Positions 26,365 through 36,595 of a stretch of DNA of 64,000 nucleotides are shown piece by piece (within the stretch, counting starts at the first letter, position 1; every line of letters starts with the position of its first letter). The DNA is taken from assembly GCF_029278605.1 (NCBI RefSeq), contig NZ_CP119574.1, positions 434,001 to 498,000 of the forward strand. Reading direction: 5' to 3'. Source of the DNA: Cupriavidus sp. WKF15. GTDB lineage: Bacteria; Pseudomonadota; Gammaproteobacteria; Burkholderiales; Burkholderiaceae. The notes beneath the pieces were generated by a model. It searched no databases and was not told where the DNA came from. It saw only the letters and a program-made list of their open reading frames with translations. The position numbers and the translations under genes were made by a program.

Positions 26365-27753
26365 ATGAATGTCAGCGTTTTCGATCTGTTCAAAATCGGT
26401 ATCGGTCCGTCGAGTTCGCACACAGTCGGCCCGATGATCGCCGCATGCCGCTTCGTATCGCACCTTGAGGACGCGAACCTGCTCGGCTTCGTGCGCCGCG
26501 TGCGAGCGGAACTGTACGGCTCGCTCGGCGCGACCGGCAAGGGCCATGGTACCGACAAGGCAGTGCTTCTCGGCCTGGGGGGGAGCTTGCCCGACCGGAT
26601 CGATCCGGACACCATCGAGCCGCGCCTTGCGCAAATCCGCAAGGACAAGCGCCTGCTGCTCCTCGGCAAGCATGAGATCGCCTTCGACGAAAAGGAGCAT
26701 ATCGGCTTCTTTCGCCGCCTGATGAGTGGCACGGGAAATGTCGTGCATCCGAACGGCATGCGTTTCCAGGCGTTTGACGAGCAGGGGCAGTTGCTCGTCG
26801 AAAAAGAGTTCTACTCGGTCGGCGGTGGCTTCGTGGTCAATCGAGACGGAGATCGCGTGAACGGCGTGCGTGCGGCGGCCGAGGTGCCGTATCCGTTCCG
26901 CACCGGCGCCGACCTGATGCAGGCATGCACCGACAGCGGATTGTCGATCGCGGAGCTGATTTTCCGCAATGAATGCGCGTTGCGCCCGGCCGAAGACGTG
27001 CGCGCCGGCCTGATGGCGATCTGGCAAACCATGGCCGCGTGCGTCGAGCGCGGTTGCAAGGTCGAGGGCGAACTGCCCGGCCCGATGCGCGTGAAGCGCC
27101 GCGCGGCCGAGCTCAACCAGCGGTTGCGCACACGTTCCGAAGAATCGCTGCGAGATCCGCTGTCGATGCTCGACTGGGTCAATCTCTATGCGATGGCCGT
27201 CAACGAAGAGAACGCAGCGGGCGGCCGCGTCGTCACCGCGCCGACGAACGGCGCGGCAGGCGTGATCCCCGCGGTGCTCCACTACTACGTGAAGTTCGTG
27301 CCAGGTTCGAATGACGACGGCATCGTCGACTTCCTGCTGACGGCGGCCGCGATCGGAATGATCTACAAGGAGACGGCTTCGATCTCGGGCGCCGAGGTCG
27401 GTTGCCAGGGCGAGGTTGGCGTTGCGTGCTCGATGGCCGCGGCCGCGCTCGCCGCAGTGATGGGGGGCACACCGGATCAGGTCGAGAATGCCGCAGAAAT
27501 CGGCATGGAGCACAACCTCGGGATGACGTGCGACCCGGTCGGCGGCTTGGTGCAGATCCCGTGCATCGAGCGCAATGCGATGGGCGCGATCAAGGCGCTC
27601 AATGCATCCCGCATGGCACTGAAGGGCGACGGCCAGCACTACGTGTCGCTCGATTCGGTGATCAAGACCATGCGCGAGACCGGCGCGGACATGAAGACGA
27701 AGTACAAGGAGACGTCGCGCGGCGGTCTGGCCGTGAACGTCATTGAATGCTAA
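26365..27753 (+). CDS. sdaA: L-serine ammonia-lyase (serine deaminase), single-chain 4Fe-4S type
   Basis: The 462-residue enzyme converts L-serine to pyruvate and ammonia, the last step of glycine betaine use. The N-terminal beta domain begins [20 protein letters not shown]. The catalytic domain has the cluster-ligand cysteines in [14 protein letters not shown] and [19 protein letters not shown] 26365 is chosen because family similarity starts exactly there, with AAAGAGGCAG before it. soxB follows 14 bp after the stop, so it is the first gene of the sdaA-soxBDAG-folB operon. It has a decayed paralogue at 17773. Confidence 0.93.
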   Translation: MNVSVFDLFKIGIGPSSSHTVGPMIAACRFVSHLEDANLLGFVRRVRAELYGSLGATGKGHGTDKAVLLGLGGSLPDRIDPDTIEPRLAQIRKDKRLLLLGKHEIAFDEKEHIGFFRRLMSGTGNVVHPNGMRFQAFDEQGQLLVEKEFYSVGGGFVVNRDGDRVNGVRAAAEVPYPFRTGADLMQACTDSGLSIAELIFRNECALRPAEDVRAGLMAIWQTMAACVERGCKVEGELPGPMRVKRRAAELNQRLRTRSEESLRDPLSMLDWVNLYAMAVNEENAAGGRVVTAPTNGAAGVIPAVLHYYVKFVPGSNDDGIVDFLLTAAAIGMIYKETASISGAEVGCQGEVGVACSMAAAALAAVMGGTPDQVENAAEIGMEHNLGMTCDPVGGLVQIPCIERNAMGAIKALNASRMALKGDGQHYVSLDSVIKTMRETGADMKTKYKETSRGGLAVNVIEC

Positions 27754-27767
27754 CGAGGGTCCATCAA

Positions 27768-29012
27768 ATGAGCCGCTATTCGATATTCAGTCTGTTCCGC
27801 AACGGCTTGTCCTATCACGAGAACTGGGAGAAGCAATGGAGGAGCCCGGAGCCCAAGCGCGAGTATGACGTGGTGATCGTCGGCGGCGGTGGGCACGGTC
27901 TCGCAACCGCTTACTACCTCGCGAAGGAGCACGGCATCACGAACGTCGCCGTGCTCGAGAAGGGCTGGATCGGCGGTGGCAACACGGCGCGCAACACGAC
28001 GATCGTGCGCTCGAACTATCTGTGGGATGAGTCCGCGGCGCTCTACGAAAAGGCGATGAAGCTGTGGGAGGGTCTGTCGCAGGACCTGAACTACAACGTG
28101 ATGTTCAGCCAGCGCGGCGTGATGAACTTGGCGCACACGCTGCAAGATGTGCGCGACACCGAGCGCAGGGTGAACGCGAACCGCCTGAACGGCGTCGACG
28201 CGGAGTTCCTGACGCCGCAGCAGATCAAGGAGATCGAGCCGACGATCAACCTGAACAGCCGCTATCCCGTGCTTGGCGCGTCGATCCAGCGCCGGGCGGG
28301 CGTTGCCCGGCACGACGCGGTCGCGTGGGGTTTCGCGCGCGGCGCCGACCGCGCAGGGATCGACATCATCCAGAATTGTCAGGTGACCGGCATCCGTCGC
28401 GACCGCGGCGCAGTCGTCGGCGTCGACACAGTGAAGGGCTTCATCAAGGCGAAGAAGGTCGCGGTCGTCGCGGCCGGCAACACGACGACCCTCGCCGATA
28501 TGGCCGGCGTGCGTCTGCCGATCGAGAGCCATCCCCTGCAGGCGCTGGTGTCGGAGCCGATCAAGCCAGTCGTCAACTCGGTGATCATGTCCAACGCGGT
28601 GCACGCCTACATCAGCCAGTCGGACAAGGGCGATCTGGTGATCGGCGCTGGCATCGACCAGTACACCGGCTTTGGCCAGCGCGGCAGCTTCCAGGTCATC
28701 GAAGGGACGCTGCAGGCGATCGTCGAGATGTTCCCGGTGTTCTCGCGTGTGCGGATGAACCGCCAGTGGGGCGGCATCGTCGACGTGTCGCCGGATGCCT
28801 GCCCGATCATCAGCAAGACCGACGTGAAGGGCCTCTATTTCAACTGCGGCTGGGGCACGGGCGGCTTCAAGGCGACGCCGGGATCGGGCTGGGTGTTCGC
28901 GCACACGATCGCGCGCGACGAGCCGCATCCGATCAACGCGCCATTCGCGCTGGATCGCTTCTATACCGGCCACCTGATCGACGAGCACGGCGCTGCCGCC
29001 GTCGCGCACTGA
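27768..29012 (+). CDS. soxB: Sarcosine oxidase, beta subunit
   Basis: The 414-residue flavoprotein subunit belongs to heterotetrameric sarcosine oxidase, which oxidises sarcosine to glycine and transfers the methyl carbon to tetrahydrofolate. It has the dinucleotide motif [20 protein letters not shown], the FAD-contact segment [20 protein letters not shown], and [14 protein letters not shown] near the C-terminus. ATG 27768 gives the family N-terminus ([13 protein letters not shown]). It is the second gene of the operon and is followed by soxD after 19 bp. Confidence 0.93.
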   Translation: MSRYSIFSLFRNGLSYHENWEKQWRSPEPKREYDVVIVGGGGHGLATAYYLAKEHGITNVAVLEKGWIGGGNTARNTTIVRSNYLWDESAALYEKAMKLWEGLSQDLNYNVMFSQRGVMNLAHTLQDVRDTERRVNANRLNGVDAEFLTPQQIKEIEPTINLNSRYPVLGASIQRRAGVARHDAVAWGFARGADRAGIDIIQNCQVTGIRRDRGAVVGVDTVKGFIKAKKVAVVAAGNTTTLADMAGVRLPIESHPLQALVSEPIKPVVNSVIMSNAVHAYISQSDKGDLVIGAGIDQYTGFGQRGSFQVIEGTLQAIVEMFPVFSRVRMNRQWGGIVDVSPDACPIISKTDVKGLYFNCGWGTGGFKATPGSGWVFAHTIARDEPHPINAPFALDRFYTGHLIDEHGAAAVAH

Positions 29013-29031
29013 ACGCCCCGAGGAGAAAGAA

Positions 29032-29328
29032 ATGTTGCTGATCGAATGTCCGTGGTGCGGCCCGCGCGCCGAATCCGAATTCTCGTGTGGCGGCGAAGCC
29101 GACATCGCGCGCCCGCTCGAAACCGAGAAGCTGTCCGACCGCGAATGGGGCGACTACCTGTTCATGCGTACCAATACCCGCGGCACGCATCGCGAACAAT
29201 GGATCCACGCCCAGGGCTGCCGCCGGTGGTTCAAGGTCGAGCGCGATACCGTCACCTACGACATCAAGGGCTACGAGACCTTCGTCAAGCCCATCGCCAA
29301 TGCACCGCAGAAAGGGGTCAAGAAATGA
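29032..29328 (+). CDS. soxD: Sarcosine oxidase, delta subunit
   Basis: The 98-residue zinc-binding subunit carries IECPWCGPR and later EQWIHAQGCRRWF, which supply three Cys and a His for zinc, plus REWGDYLFMRTN typical of the family. It overlaps soxA by four bases (ATGA), indicating coupled translation. In known enzymes it packs against the alpha subunit. Confidence 0.92.
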   Translation: MLLIECPWCGPRAESEFSCGGEADIARPLETEKLSDREWGDYLFMRTNTRGTHREQWIHAQGCRRWFKVERDTVTYDIKGYETFVKPIANAPQKGVKK

Positions 29329-32300
29329 GCCAGAAAGACCGACTCGGCGCGGGCGGCCGCATCAATCGCGGCCAACCGCTGGCCTTCACGTTCAACGGAC
29401 GCGCATACCAGGGCTACCAGGGCGACACGCTGGCTTCGGCACTGCTCGCCAACGGCGTGCGCTTCGTCGCGCGCAGCTTCAAGTACCATCGCCCGCGCGG
29501 CATCATGACCGCCGACGTCGCCGAGCCAAATGCCGTGGTGCAGCTGGAACGCGGGGCATACACCGTGCCGAATGCGCGCGCGACAGAAATCGAGCTGTAC
29601 GAAGGGCTCGTCGCCACGAGCGTGAACGCGGAGCCGGACCTGGAGCACGATCGCATGGCGATCAACCAGAAGTTCGCCCGTTTCATGCCGGCCGGCTTCT
29701 ACTACAAGACCTTCATGTGGCCGCGCAATATGTGGCCGAAGTATGAGGAGAAGATCCGCGAGGCGGCGGGTCTGGGCAAGGCGCCTACGACACTGGACGC
29801 CGATCGCTACGATAAATGCTATGCGCATTGCGACGTGCTCGTGGTCGGCGGCGGGCCGACCGGCCTTGCGGCCGCGCATGCGGCGGCGGAGACAGGCGCG
29901 CGCGTGATTCTCGTCGACGACCAGCGGGAACTCGGCGGCAGCCTGCTGTCGGGGCGAACCGAGATCAACGGCAAGCCCGCACAGCAATGGGTCGGCGAGA
30001 TCGAGAGCAAGCTGCGCAAGCTGCCGGACGTGACCATCCTGTCGCGCAGCAACGCGTTCGGCTACCAGGACCACAACCTTGTCACCGTGACGCAGCGCCT
30101 CACCGACCATTTGCCGGTAGCGATGCGTCGTGGCTCGCGCGAGCTGCTGTGGAAGATCCGCGCAAAGCGGGTGATCCTCGCGACCGGCGCGCACGAGCGT
30201 CCGATCGTTTTCGGCAACAACGACTTGCCGGGCGTGATGATGGCGTCGGCGGTATCGACCTACATCCATCGCTACGGCGTGCTGCCGGGGCGCGAAGCGG
30301 TCGTGTTCACCAATAACGATCGCGGTTATCAGGCGGCGCTCGACCTGAAGGCGAGCGGCGCGAAGGTGACGGTCGTCGATCCGCGCGCTTCGACCAACGG
30401 CGCGTTGCCAGCCCTCGCGAAGCGGCAGGGCGTGACCGTCATGAGCGGCGCGGTCGTGATGGCCGCGTCCGGCAAGCGGCACGTCACGTCGGTCAATGTC
30501 ACCTCCTATGCGAACGGACAGACTGGCGCAAAGGTATCGAAGATCCCTTGCGACCTGGTAGCCATGTCGGGTGGCCTGAGCCCGGTGCTTCACCTGTTCG
30601 CGCAGTCGGGCGGCAAGGCGCAGTGGAGCGATGAAAAGGTGTGCTTCGTGCCGGGCAAGTCGCTGCAGGCCGAGGTGAGCGTCGGTGCGGCGGCAGGGGA
30701 GTTCAACCTTGCACTGGCGCTGCCGCTCGCGCTGGAAGCAGGCATCGACGCGGCGAAAGCCGCCGGCCTCGGTAGCGCAAAGCGGCCGGCCGCGCCGAAA
30801 GTCACGGCCGTCGCCGAGGGCGCGCTGATGCCACTTTGGCTCGTCGGTAGCCGCGCGGCCGCGGCACGCGGGCAGAAACAGTTCGTCGACTTCCAGAACG
30901 ATGTGGCCGCCTCGGACATCCTGCTCGCCGCGCGCGAAGGCTTCGAGTCGGTCGAACATGTGAAGCGCTACACCGCGATGGGTTTTGGCACCGACCAGGG
31001 CAAGCTCGGCAACATAAACGGGATGGCGATCCTGGCGCAGGCGCTCGGCAAGTCGATTCCGGACACCGGCACGACCACGTTTCGTCCGAACTACACGCCG
31101 GTCACGTTCGGCACCTTCGCGGGGCGAGAAGTCGGAGACTTCCTCGACCCGGTCCGCAAGACTTGCATCCATGAATGGCACGTCGAACATGGCGCGCTGT
31201 TCGAGGACGTCGGAAACTGGAAACGCCCCTGGTACTTCCCGAAGAGGGGGGAGAACCTGCATGCCGCGGTGAAGCGCGAATGCCTCGCTGTGCGCAACAG
31301 CGTCGGCATCCTCGACGCGTCGACGCTCGGCAAGATCGACATCCAGGGTCCGGACGCGGTGACGCTGCTGAACTGGGTGTACACGAACCCATGGAACAAG
31401 CTCGAAGTCGGCAAGTGCCGCTACGGCCTGATGCTCGACGAGAACGGCATGGTGTTCGACGACGGTGTCACCGTGCGGCTTGGCGAGCAGCACTTCATGA
31501 TGACGACGACGACGGGCGGTGCCGCGCGCGTTCTGACCTGGCTTGAGCGCTGGCTGCAGACCGAGTGGCCAGACATGAAAGTCCGGCTGTCATCGGTGAC
31601 CGATCACTGGGCAACATTCGCGGTGGTCGGGCCGAAGAGCCGAAAGGTACTCCAGAAGGTCAGCCAGGACATCGACTTCGCGAACGATGCGTTCCCGTTC
31701 ATGAGCTACCGAAACGGCACTGTCGCTGGCGCGAAGGCGCGCGTCATGCGGATCAGCTTCTCGGGTGAACTGGCGTACGAAGTCAACGTGCCCGCAAACG
31801 CCGGCCGCGCGGTATGGGAAGCGCTGATGGCTGCTGGCGACGAATTCGACATCACGCCGTATGGCACGGAAACGATGCACGTGCTGCGTGCGGAGAAAGG
31901 CTACATCATCGTCGGCCAGGACACCGACGGCTCGATCACGCCGTACGACCTGGGGATGGGTGGAGTTGTCGCGAAGTCGAAGGACTTCCTTGGCAAGCGC
32001 TCGCTGACGCGTTCGGATACCGCCAAGGAAGGCCGCAAGCAGTTCGTCGGCCTGCTGACTGACGACGCGGACTTTGTGCTGCCTGAGGGGGCGCAGATTC
32101 TCGCGCCGGGCACGCGCGTGTCGACAAGCGAGCCAACGCCGATGATTGGCCATGTGACGTCCAGCTACTACAGTCCAATCCTGGAGCGTTCGATCGCGCT
32201 CGCCGTAGTGAAAGGCGGCCTGGGCAAGATGGGCGAGAGCGTTGCGATCCCGCTGGCCGACGGCCGGCGCGTGATGGCGAAGGTCTCCAGCCCCGTTTTC

Positions 32301-32336
32301 TACGATACCGAAGGGGTGCGCCAGAATGTGGAATGA
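29325..32336 (+). CDS. soxA: Sarcosine oxidase, alpha subunit
   Basis: The 1003-residue subunit has an N-terminal 2Fe-2S-like fold (QGYQGDTLASALLANGV; FKYHRPRGIMTADVAEPN), then an NAD-binding domain (VVGGGPTGLAAAHAAAETGA near residue 170). It ends in a GcvT-like folate-binding domain (SVGILDASTLGKIDIQGPDA; PYGTETMHVLRAEKGYI). This domain captures the methyl group as methylene-tetrahydrofolate, which GlyA then uses. Length is as expected. The frame is open upstream to 29046, but ATG 29325 begins the family sequence. It overlaps soxG by 11 bp. Confidence 0.93.
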   Translation: MSQKDRLGAGGRINRGQPLAFTFNGRAYQGYQGDTLASALLANGVRFVARSFKYHRPRGIMTADVAEPNAVVQLERGAYTVPNARATEIELYEGLVATSVNAEPDLEHDRMAINQKFARFMPAGFYYKTFMWPRNMWPKYEEKIREAAGLGKAPTTLDADRYDKCYAHCDVLVVGGGPTGLAAAHAAAETGARVILVDDQRELGGSLLSGRTEINGKPAQQWVGEIESKLRKLPDVTILSRSNAFGYQDHNLVTVTQRLTDHLPVAMRRGSRELLWKIRAKRVILATGAHERPIVFGNNDLPGVMMASAVSTYIHRYGVLPGREAVVFTNNDRGYQAALDLKASGAKVTVVDPRASTNGALPALAKRQGVTVMSGAVVMAASGKRHVTSVNVTSYANGQTGAKVSKIPCDLVAMSGGLSPVLHLFAQSGGKAQWSDEKVCFVPGKSLQAEVSVGAAAGEFNLALALPLALEAGIDAAKAAGLGSAKRPAAPKVTAVAEGALMPLWLVGSRAAAARGQKQFVDFQNDVAASDILLAAREGFESVEHVKRYTAMGFGTDQGKLGNINGMAILAQALGKSIPDTGTTTFRPNYTPVTFGTFAGREVGDFLDPVRKTCIHEWHVEHGALFEDVGNWKRPWYFPKRGENLHAAVKRECLAVRNSVGILDASTLGKIDIQGPDAVTLLNWVYTNPWNKLEVGKCRYGLMLDENGMVFDDGVTVRLGEQHFMMTTTTGGAARVLTWLERWLQTEWPDMKVRLSSVTDHWATFAVVGPKSRKVLQKVSQDIDFANDAFPFMSYRNGTVAGAKARVMRISFSGELAYEVNVPANAGRAVWEALMAAGDEFDITPYGTETMHVLRAEKGYIIVGQDTDGSITPYDLGMGGVVAKSKDFLGKRSLTRSDTAKEGRKQFVGLLTDDADFVLPEGAQILAPGTRVSTSEPTPMIGHVTSSYYSPILERSIALAVVKGGLGKMGESVAIPLADGRRVMAKVSSPVFYDTEGVRQNVE

Positions 32337-32979
32337 AACGGGAAATGCTACGCCGGTGGCCGACATGCCGGTGTCTGACGCGCGCAAGCGCGGCGTGCGG
32401 CTCGAGTCGCCGTTCATCGGCGCGGCCGATCTGCTGAGCGCGCAGCAGGCGCGTGCGGCCAAGCAGTTCGTGATGCGCGAACGGGCCTTTCTGGATCTCG
32501 TCAACGTGCGGGGGGACCTGTCCGATCCTGCGTTCGTCGACGCGTTCGAGGGCGTGGTCGGTTGCTGTCCGCCGGCCGCACCGAACACCGTCGCGCGCAG
32601 TGCCGAGTACGACGTACTATGGCTCGGTCCCGACGAGTGGCTGGTGCGGTCGAACGGGCCCGTGCCGACGGGCGTCCTCGAGCCGAAACTCGCCGGGGCG
32701 ATCGCTGGTGCATACGCGGCGGCGGTCGACGTCGGCAGCGGCTATACGGTTGTCGAGATCAGTGGGGAGCGCGTACGCGAGGTGCTGGCGCGCGGTTGCC
32801 CGCTCGACCTGCACCCACGCGTGCTCAGGCCGGGGCAGTGCGTGCAGAGCCACTACTTCAAGGCTTCGATCGTGCTCGTGCCGACAGCCGCCGACCGCTT
32901 CGAGATCGTGGTGCGCCGCAGCTTTGCCGATTACTTCTGCCGCATCATGCTCGACGCCGCTGCGCCGCTGACATCATGA
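32326..32979 (+). CDS. soxG: Sarcosine oxidase, gamma subunit
   Basis: The 217-residue subunit resembles a GcvT-like fold. Supporting motifs are RERAFLDLVNVRGD, VLWLGPDEWLVR, AAVDVGSGYTVVEISG and CPLDLHPR...GQCVQSHYFKA, all typical of SoxG. Its start lies inside the 3' end of soxA and its stop overlaps the folB-like start (ATGA). Confidence 0.9.
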   Translation: MWNETGNATPVADMPVSDARKRGVRLESPFIGAADLLSAQQARAAKQFVMRERAFLDLVNVRGDLSDPAFVDAFEGVVGCCPPAAPNTVARSAEYDVLWLGPDEWLVRSNGPVPTGVLEPKLAGAIAGAYAAAVDVGSGYTVVEISGERVREVLARGCPLDLHPRVLRPGQCVQSHYFKASIVLVPTAADRFEIVVRRSFADYFCRIMLDAAAPLTS

Positions 32980-33422
32980 AGCTGGTCGATAACGTGTTCA
33001 ACGGGCCGCGCGCCGCGCTTGATGCGCCGCTCCTGTCGGGAAGAGGATGGAGCGTGTTCATCGATGCGCTGGCGGTGCCGGTGCGGATCGGCATTCACCC
33101 GCACGAGCACAATGCACCGCAGCCGATCGTCATCGATGCGCGTCTGGGCTATCGCTGCGAGCCGCGCGAGGACGGGGAGTGGATCGACTACGAAGGCTAT
33201 TGTGCTCGCATTGCGGCTTTTCTCGGGCACAAGCCACATACGCGACTGCTGGAGACGCTGGTGGCCGAGATCGCAGAGCTGTCGTTTCGCGAATGGCCGG
33301 CGCTCGACACGCTGACGCTAGCCGTGCACAAACCGAAGATCCGGCCCGGCACGCAACGCGTCGGCGTGGCGCTCGAGTGGACACGCGCCGATTACCTGAG
33401 GCGCAACGGGAAAACGGGCTAA
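32976..33422 (+). CDS. Dihydroneopterin aldolase-like protein (FolB family)
   Basis: The 148-residue tunnelling-fold protein has VFIDALAVPVRIGIHPHEHNAPQPIVID at its start and HKPHTRLLETLVAEIAEL, which holds the usual catalytic-region Glu, plus a late LAVHKPKI. FolB makes a pterin precursor of folate. It overlaps soxG, so it is in the sarcosine operon, where extra tetrahydrofolate would help sarcosine oxidase and GlyA. Whether it acts as an aldolase or on a modified pterin is not shown. The N-terminal 25 residues are an extension. Confidence 0.82.
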   Translation: MKLVDNVFNGPRAALDAPLLSGRGWSVFIDALAVPVRIGIHPHEHNAPQPIVIDARLGYRCEPREDGEWIDYEGYCARIAAFLGHKPHTRLLETLVAEIAELSFREWPALDTLTLAVHKPKIRPGTQRVGVALEWTRADYLRRNGKTG

Positions 33423-33434
33423 GCGTCGCCCCGG

Positions 33435-33478
33435 CCCATGTCGGCGTTGTTCAAACGCGTGTCGGTATTGGACATGGG
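33435..33478. promoter_or_regulatory. Putative betaine-regulon operator upstream of the porin gene
   Basis: Perfect 8-bp arms CCCATGTC and GACATGGG enclose TTGTTCAA and GTCGG. The inner sequence closely matches 36457-36495 before fdhA, including ATGTCGGC, TTGTTCAA and TTGGACAT at the same spacing. A further shared block, ACTCTCG, lies about 20 bp downstream in both. A GbdR-type regulator is the likely binder. Confidence 0.6.
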
Positions 33479-33578
33479 CTTCCCGGCCTTCCGAACTACT
33501 CTCGTAGACGCTGGCGCACCTGCCGCGCCGATAGGTGGGGAAGCGTAGCAAGTCACATTAATCCGAGGAGAGAATCCG

Positions 33579-34730
33579 ATGAAAATGGGAGCGACTGCCG
33601 GCTCGGCCCTGGCCCTGATGTTTTCCACGTCCGCCTTTGCCCAAAGTGGCGTCACGCTGTACGGCATCATCGACGAGGGCATCAACTACACGAATAACGT
33701 CGGCGGGCATAGCCTGACCGAGGTGGCAAGCGGCTTTGCGCAAGGCAGCCGTTGGGGCCTGAAGGGAACGGAAGACCTGGGGGGCGGCCTCAAGGCCTTG
33801 TTCCAGCTCGAGAACGGCTTCAATGCGAGCAACGGCAAGGCGGCACAGGGCGGTTTACTCTTTGGCCGGCAAGCCTACGTCGGGCTATCCGACAATCAGT
33901 ACGGGAGCGTCACGCTGGGACGCCAGTATGACTCGGTGATCGACTATCTCGCGCCGACGACTGTTGCCGGAAATTGGGGGGGAACCATGTTCGGCCACCC
34001 CTACGATAACGACAACATGATCTACTCGTTCCGCGTCAACAATACCGTCAAGTACACGAGTCCCTCGTTTGGCGGGTTCCAGTTCGGCGGCACCTACAGC
34101 TTCAGCAACGACACCAACTTCGCCAACAACCGCCAGTACGGTGCGGGGATGCAATACGCGAGCGGAGGCTTGTTGCTGGCGGCGGCCTATCTGCAGGCGG
34201 ACAACCCGTCTGCTACGTCAGGCGGCGCCATCAATAACGGCGGCGACCAGAATTTCCTTGCCAAGCGCTTGCGCATCTTCGGTGCCGGCGTCAACTACAC
34301 GTTCGGCGCGGCGACGGCCGGCTTCGCCTACTCCAACTCGAATCTGACCGAGCCGCTGTCGACCTCGTACATCTCCGGCTCGATCCTGCCGGCCACTGGT
34401 ACGTTGAACTCACTCCGATTCCAGAACCTGGAGGTGAATTTCAAGTACCAGTTCACGCCCGCTTTTTATGCAGGTGGGGCTTATACGCTCACCCTGGAGA
34501 ACTTCAACGCATCGTCAGGCGACGCGAAGCCGAAAGTGCATTCCTTCGGCCTGATGGCGGATTACAGCTTCTCGAAACGCACCGACGTCTATATCCAGGG
34601 GGCCTACCAGCGTGTCACCGGCGGCAAGACCGGCACCGCATTGGACATGGCTGACCTGCCCGGCGCGGCGAACGCATCATCGACGTCGAGTCAGTTCCAG
34701 GTTCGCGCCGCGATTCGCCACAAGTTTTGA
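33579..34730 (+). CDS. Outer-membrane porin, OmpC-like family (second copy)
   Basis: The 383-residue precursor has a signal peptide ending AFA and the mature start QSGVTLYGIIDEGINYTNN. GLKGTEDLGGGLKALFQLE, VTLGRQYDS and a C-terminal phenylalanine (AAIRHKF) are family marks. CGAGGAGAGAA precedes the start. The upstream motif shared with fdhA places it in the betaine/one-carbon group, so it may admit betaine or a related solute. It is distinct from the porin at 3510. Confidence 0.9.
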   Translation: MKMGATAGSALALMFSTSAFAQSGVTLYGIIDEGINYTNNVGGHSLTEVASGFAQGSRWGLKGTEDLGGGLKALFQLENGFNASNGKAAQGGLLFGRQAYVGLSDNQYGSVTLGRQYDSVIDYLAPTTVAGNWGGTMFGHPYDNDNMIYSFRVNNTVKYTSPSFGGFQFGGTYSFSNDTNFANNRQYGAGMQYASGGLLLAAAYLQADNPSATSGGAINNGGDQNFLAKRLRIFGAGVNYTFGAATAGFAYSNSNLTEPLSTSYISGSILPATGTLNSLRFQNLEVNFKYQFTPAFYAGGAYTLTLENFNASSGDAKPKVHSFGLMADYSFSKRTDVYIQGAYQRVTGGKTGTALDMADLPGAANASSTSSQFQVRAAIRHKF

Positions 34731-34749
34731 GCCTGGCCTTCTGAGGTGG

Positions 34750-34775
34750 CCGCGAGTCGCGACTGCGACTCGCGG
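34750..34775. terminator. Strong hairpin between convergent porin and MFS genes
   Basis: CCGCGAGTCGC and GCGACTCGCGG form a perfect 11-bp stem with a GACT loop 20 bp past the porin stop. There is no T-tract, but placement between convergent genes favours a bidirectional transcription barrier. Confidence 0.55.
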
Positions 34776-34819
34776 CGAACGCCCGGCCAGGCACTCCCCG
34801 CGGGAGCCGGGTGTGCGCG

Positions 34820-36250
34820 TCAGGACGACTTGTCCGCTACGCCAGGGTAAAACGTGGTCTCGCCTGTCGCGTCCTCCGTTGCCAGCGTTTCCAGCGCGAC
34901 CCCGCGGGTCTCGATCCCTAGCATCCACACAGCGAGTGCCGCTACCGCGAATGAGAGCGCGCCAAGCGTGAACACTCCGCCCTGTCCGAACACGGGCAAC
35001 ACGACGCCAACCACATAGGGGCCGATCAGCGAGCCGATCCGCCCGACTGCCGAGGCGAAGCCAGACCCCGTTGCACGTGAGCCGGTGCCGTACTGTTCCG
35101 GCGTGTAGGTGTACAGCACCGCCCACATGCCGAACAGGAAGAACTGCATCGCGAGGCCGGTGCCGATGAGCAGCGCGATACTGCCGCCATACAACGCACT
35201 CTGGCCGTACAGGTACGCCATCATGCCGCCGCCGAGCAGCGACGCGATGCAGGTTGGCTTGCGCCCCCAGCGCTCGACGAGCCATGCTGCGCACAGGAAG
35301 CCCGGCACCCCGCCAAGCGAGATCAGTACCGTGTAGTACACCGATTGCGTGACTGCAAAGCCGGCCTGCTGCAACAGCGCGCCAAGCCAGGACGTCAGCC
35401 CGTAGAAGCCGAGCAGCGCGAAGAACCATAGCAGCCAGACCATCGTCGTGCGGCGGCGGTACGCGCCGCTCCAGATCTCGCGCAGGGCGCTACGGCCGCG
35501 CACGGGCGCCGCCGTCAGGTGCTGCGATGGCCGAGGCAGCATCGCGACGCCGGCCGAGCGCATCACCCTGGCCTCGATGTTACACATCACTGCGTCGGCT
35601 TCAGCGTGCCGGCCCGTATGCTCGAGCCAGCGCGGCGACTCGGGCACGATACGGCGCACGATCAGCACGAACACGGCCGGGATCGCGAGCAGTGCAAACA
35701 CGGCGCGCCAGCCGAACTGCGGCAGCACGAAGTAGGAGATGATGCCAGCCGTGATAAATCCGAGCGGCCAGAAGCCGTCCATCAGTGCGATCAGCCGGCC
35801 GCGGTTCGCGGTGGGGACGAATTCCGACAGCAGAGTCTGCGCGACCGGAAACTCCATGCCCATGCCGACGCCCAGCAGTACGCGCCACGCGATGAGCGCC
35901 TCGACGCTTTGTGCAGTCGAGCACAGATACGACGCTATGCCCCACAGCACCATGCTCCAATGGAACACGGGTCTGCGTCCGAAGCGGTCCGCGAGCAGGC
36001 CGGCGAGAGCCGCGCCGACCACCATCCCGATGAAGCTTGCGCTGGCGACCAGGCCGGTCATTGCGGTGGATAGCCCGAATTCCTGCTTGATCGAGCCCAG
36101 GATAAAGGTCATGGTCGCAAGATCGACCGAGTCGAAGAAGAATGCGATCGCGATGATGAAGAAAATCAGTTTGTGATAGCCGGAAAACGGCAGGCGCTCG
36201 AGCCGGGCGGCGGCGTTCGAACGCGTGGATGAGGTGGTAGGCGTTGGCAT
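34820..36250 (-). CDS. MFS transporter (sugar/aromatic acid porter type)
   Basis: The 476-residue protein has 12 predicted membrane segments and the MFS signature between helices 2 and 3, GLLADRFGRRPVF. Helix 1 begins FIIAIAFFFDSVDLATMTFI and acidic RIVPESPRWLE is near the middle, as in metabolite:H+ symporters. The substrate is not evident. Location inside the betaine block suggests uptake of a related methylated amine or organic acid. It is transcribed divergently from fdhA. Confidence 0.85.
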   Translation of the reverse strand: MPTPTTSSTRSNAAARLERLPFSGYHKLIFFIIAIAFFFDSVDLATMTFILGSIKQEFGLSTAMTGLVASASFIGMVVGAALAGLLADRFGRRPVFHWSMVLWGIASYLCSTAQSVEALIAWRVLLGVGMGMEFPVAQTLLSEFVPTANRGRLIALMDGFWPLGFITAGIISYFVLPQFGWRAVFALLAIPAVFVLIVRRIVPESPRWLEHTGRHAEADAVMCNIEARVMRSAGVAMLPRPSQHLTAAPVRGRSALREIWSGAYRRRTTMVWLLWFFALLGFYGLTSWLGALLQQAGFAVTQSVYYTVLISLGGVPGFLCAAWLVERWGRKPTCIASLLGGGMMAYLYGQSALYGGSIALLIGTGLAMQFFLFGMWAVLYTYTPEQYGTGSRATGSGFASAVGRIGSLIGPYVVGVVLPVFGQGGVFTLGALSFAVAALAVWMLGIETRGVALETLATEDATGETTFYPGVADKSS

Positions 36251-36456
36251 GGCGTCCTTGGAAAAATTCAGGTCCTCTTAGCAAGTTGCTTGCAGGCCCC
36301 GAATCTTCAGTAGACGCGGATATTGCCGAACACTCTGGAGGATACGCGCCGTCGGTATGTGTAAATCCGCCATCGGCGGCCCAATGCAAAGGGCTACCGC
36401 TTAATTCGCCCAGTGCGCGTGCGGAGCTGGAGATCCCGGCGGTTCCGACGCTCCCG

Positions 36457-36495
36457 ATGTCGGCCTTGTTCAAGCACTCGTCGTGTTTTGGACAT
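36457..36495. promoter_or_regulatory. Putative betaine-regulon operator upstream of fdhA
   Basis: ATGTCGGC, TTGTTCAAGCAC and TTGGACAT recur as at 33438-33475, with flanking ATGTC/GACAT arms. The following ACTCTCG block is also shared. The rest of the 345-bp gap between the MFS gene and fdhA (36251-36595) contains no gene. Confidence 0.6.
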
Positions 36496-36595
36496 ACTCG
36501 CCCGTCGCCCGGATCTACTCTCGATAACGCTGCCGCGCATGCCGCGCCGATCGGCGTGGCCGCGGCACGATTCAATGAGACATGGAGACAATGCG

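Noticed and set aside
24958..27639. An 893-codon minus-strand open frame covering the regulator and sdaA
   Set aside because: Only the last 361 codons resemble a GlxA-type regulator. The remainder is antisense to the well-supported sdaA gene and has low-complexity, shadow-like composition.
29271..31493. A 740-codon minus-strand frame opposite soxA
   Set aside because: The plus strand encodes full SoxA motifs throughout. The antisense frame is compositionally a shadow.
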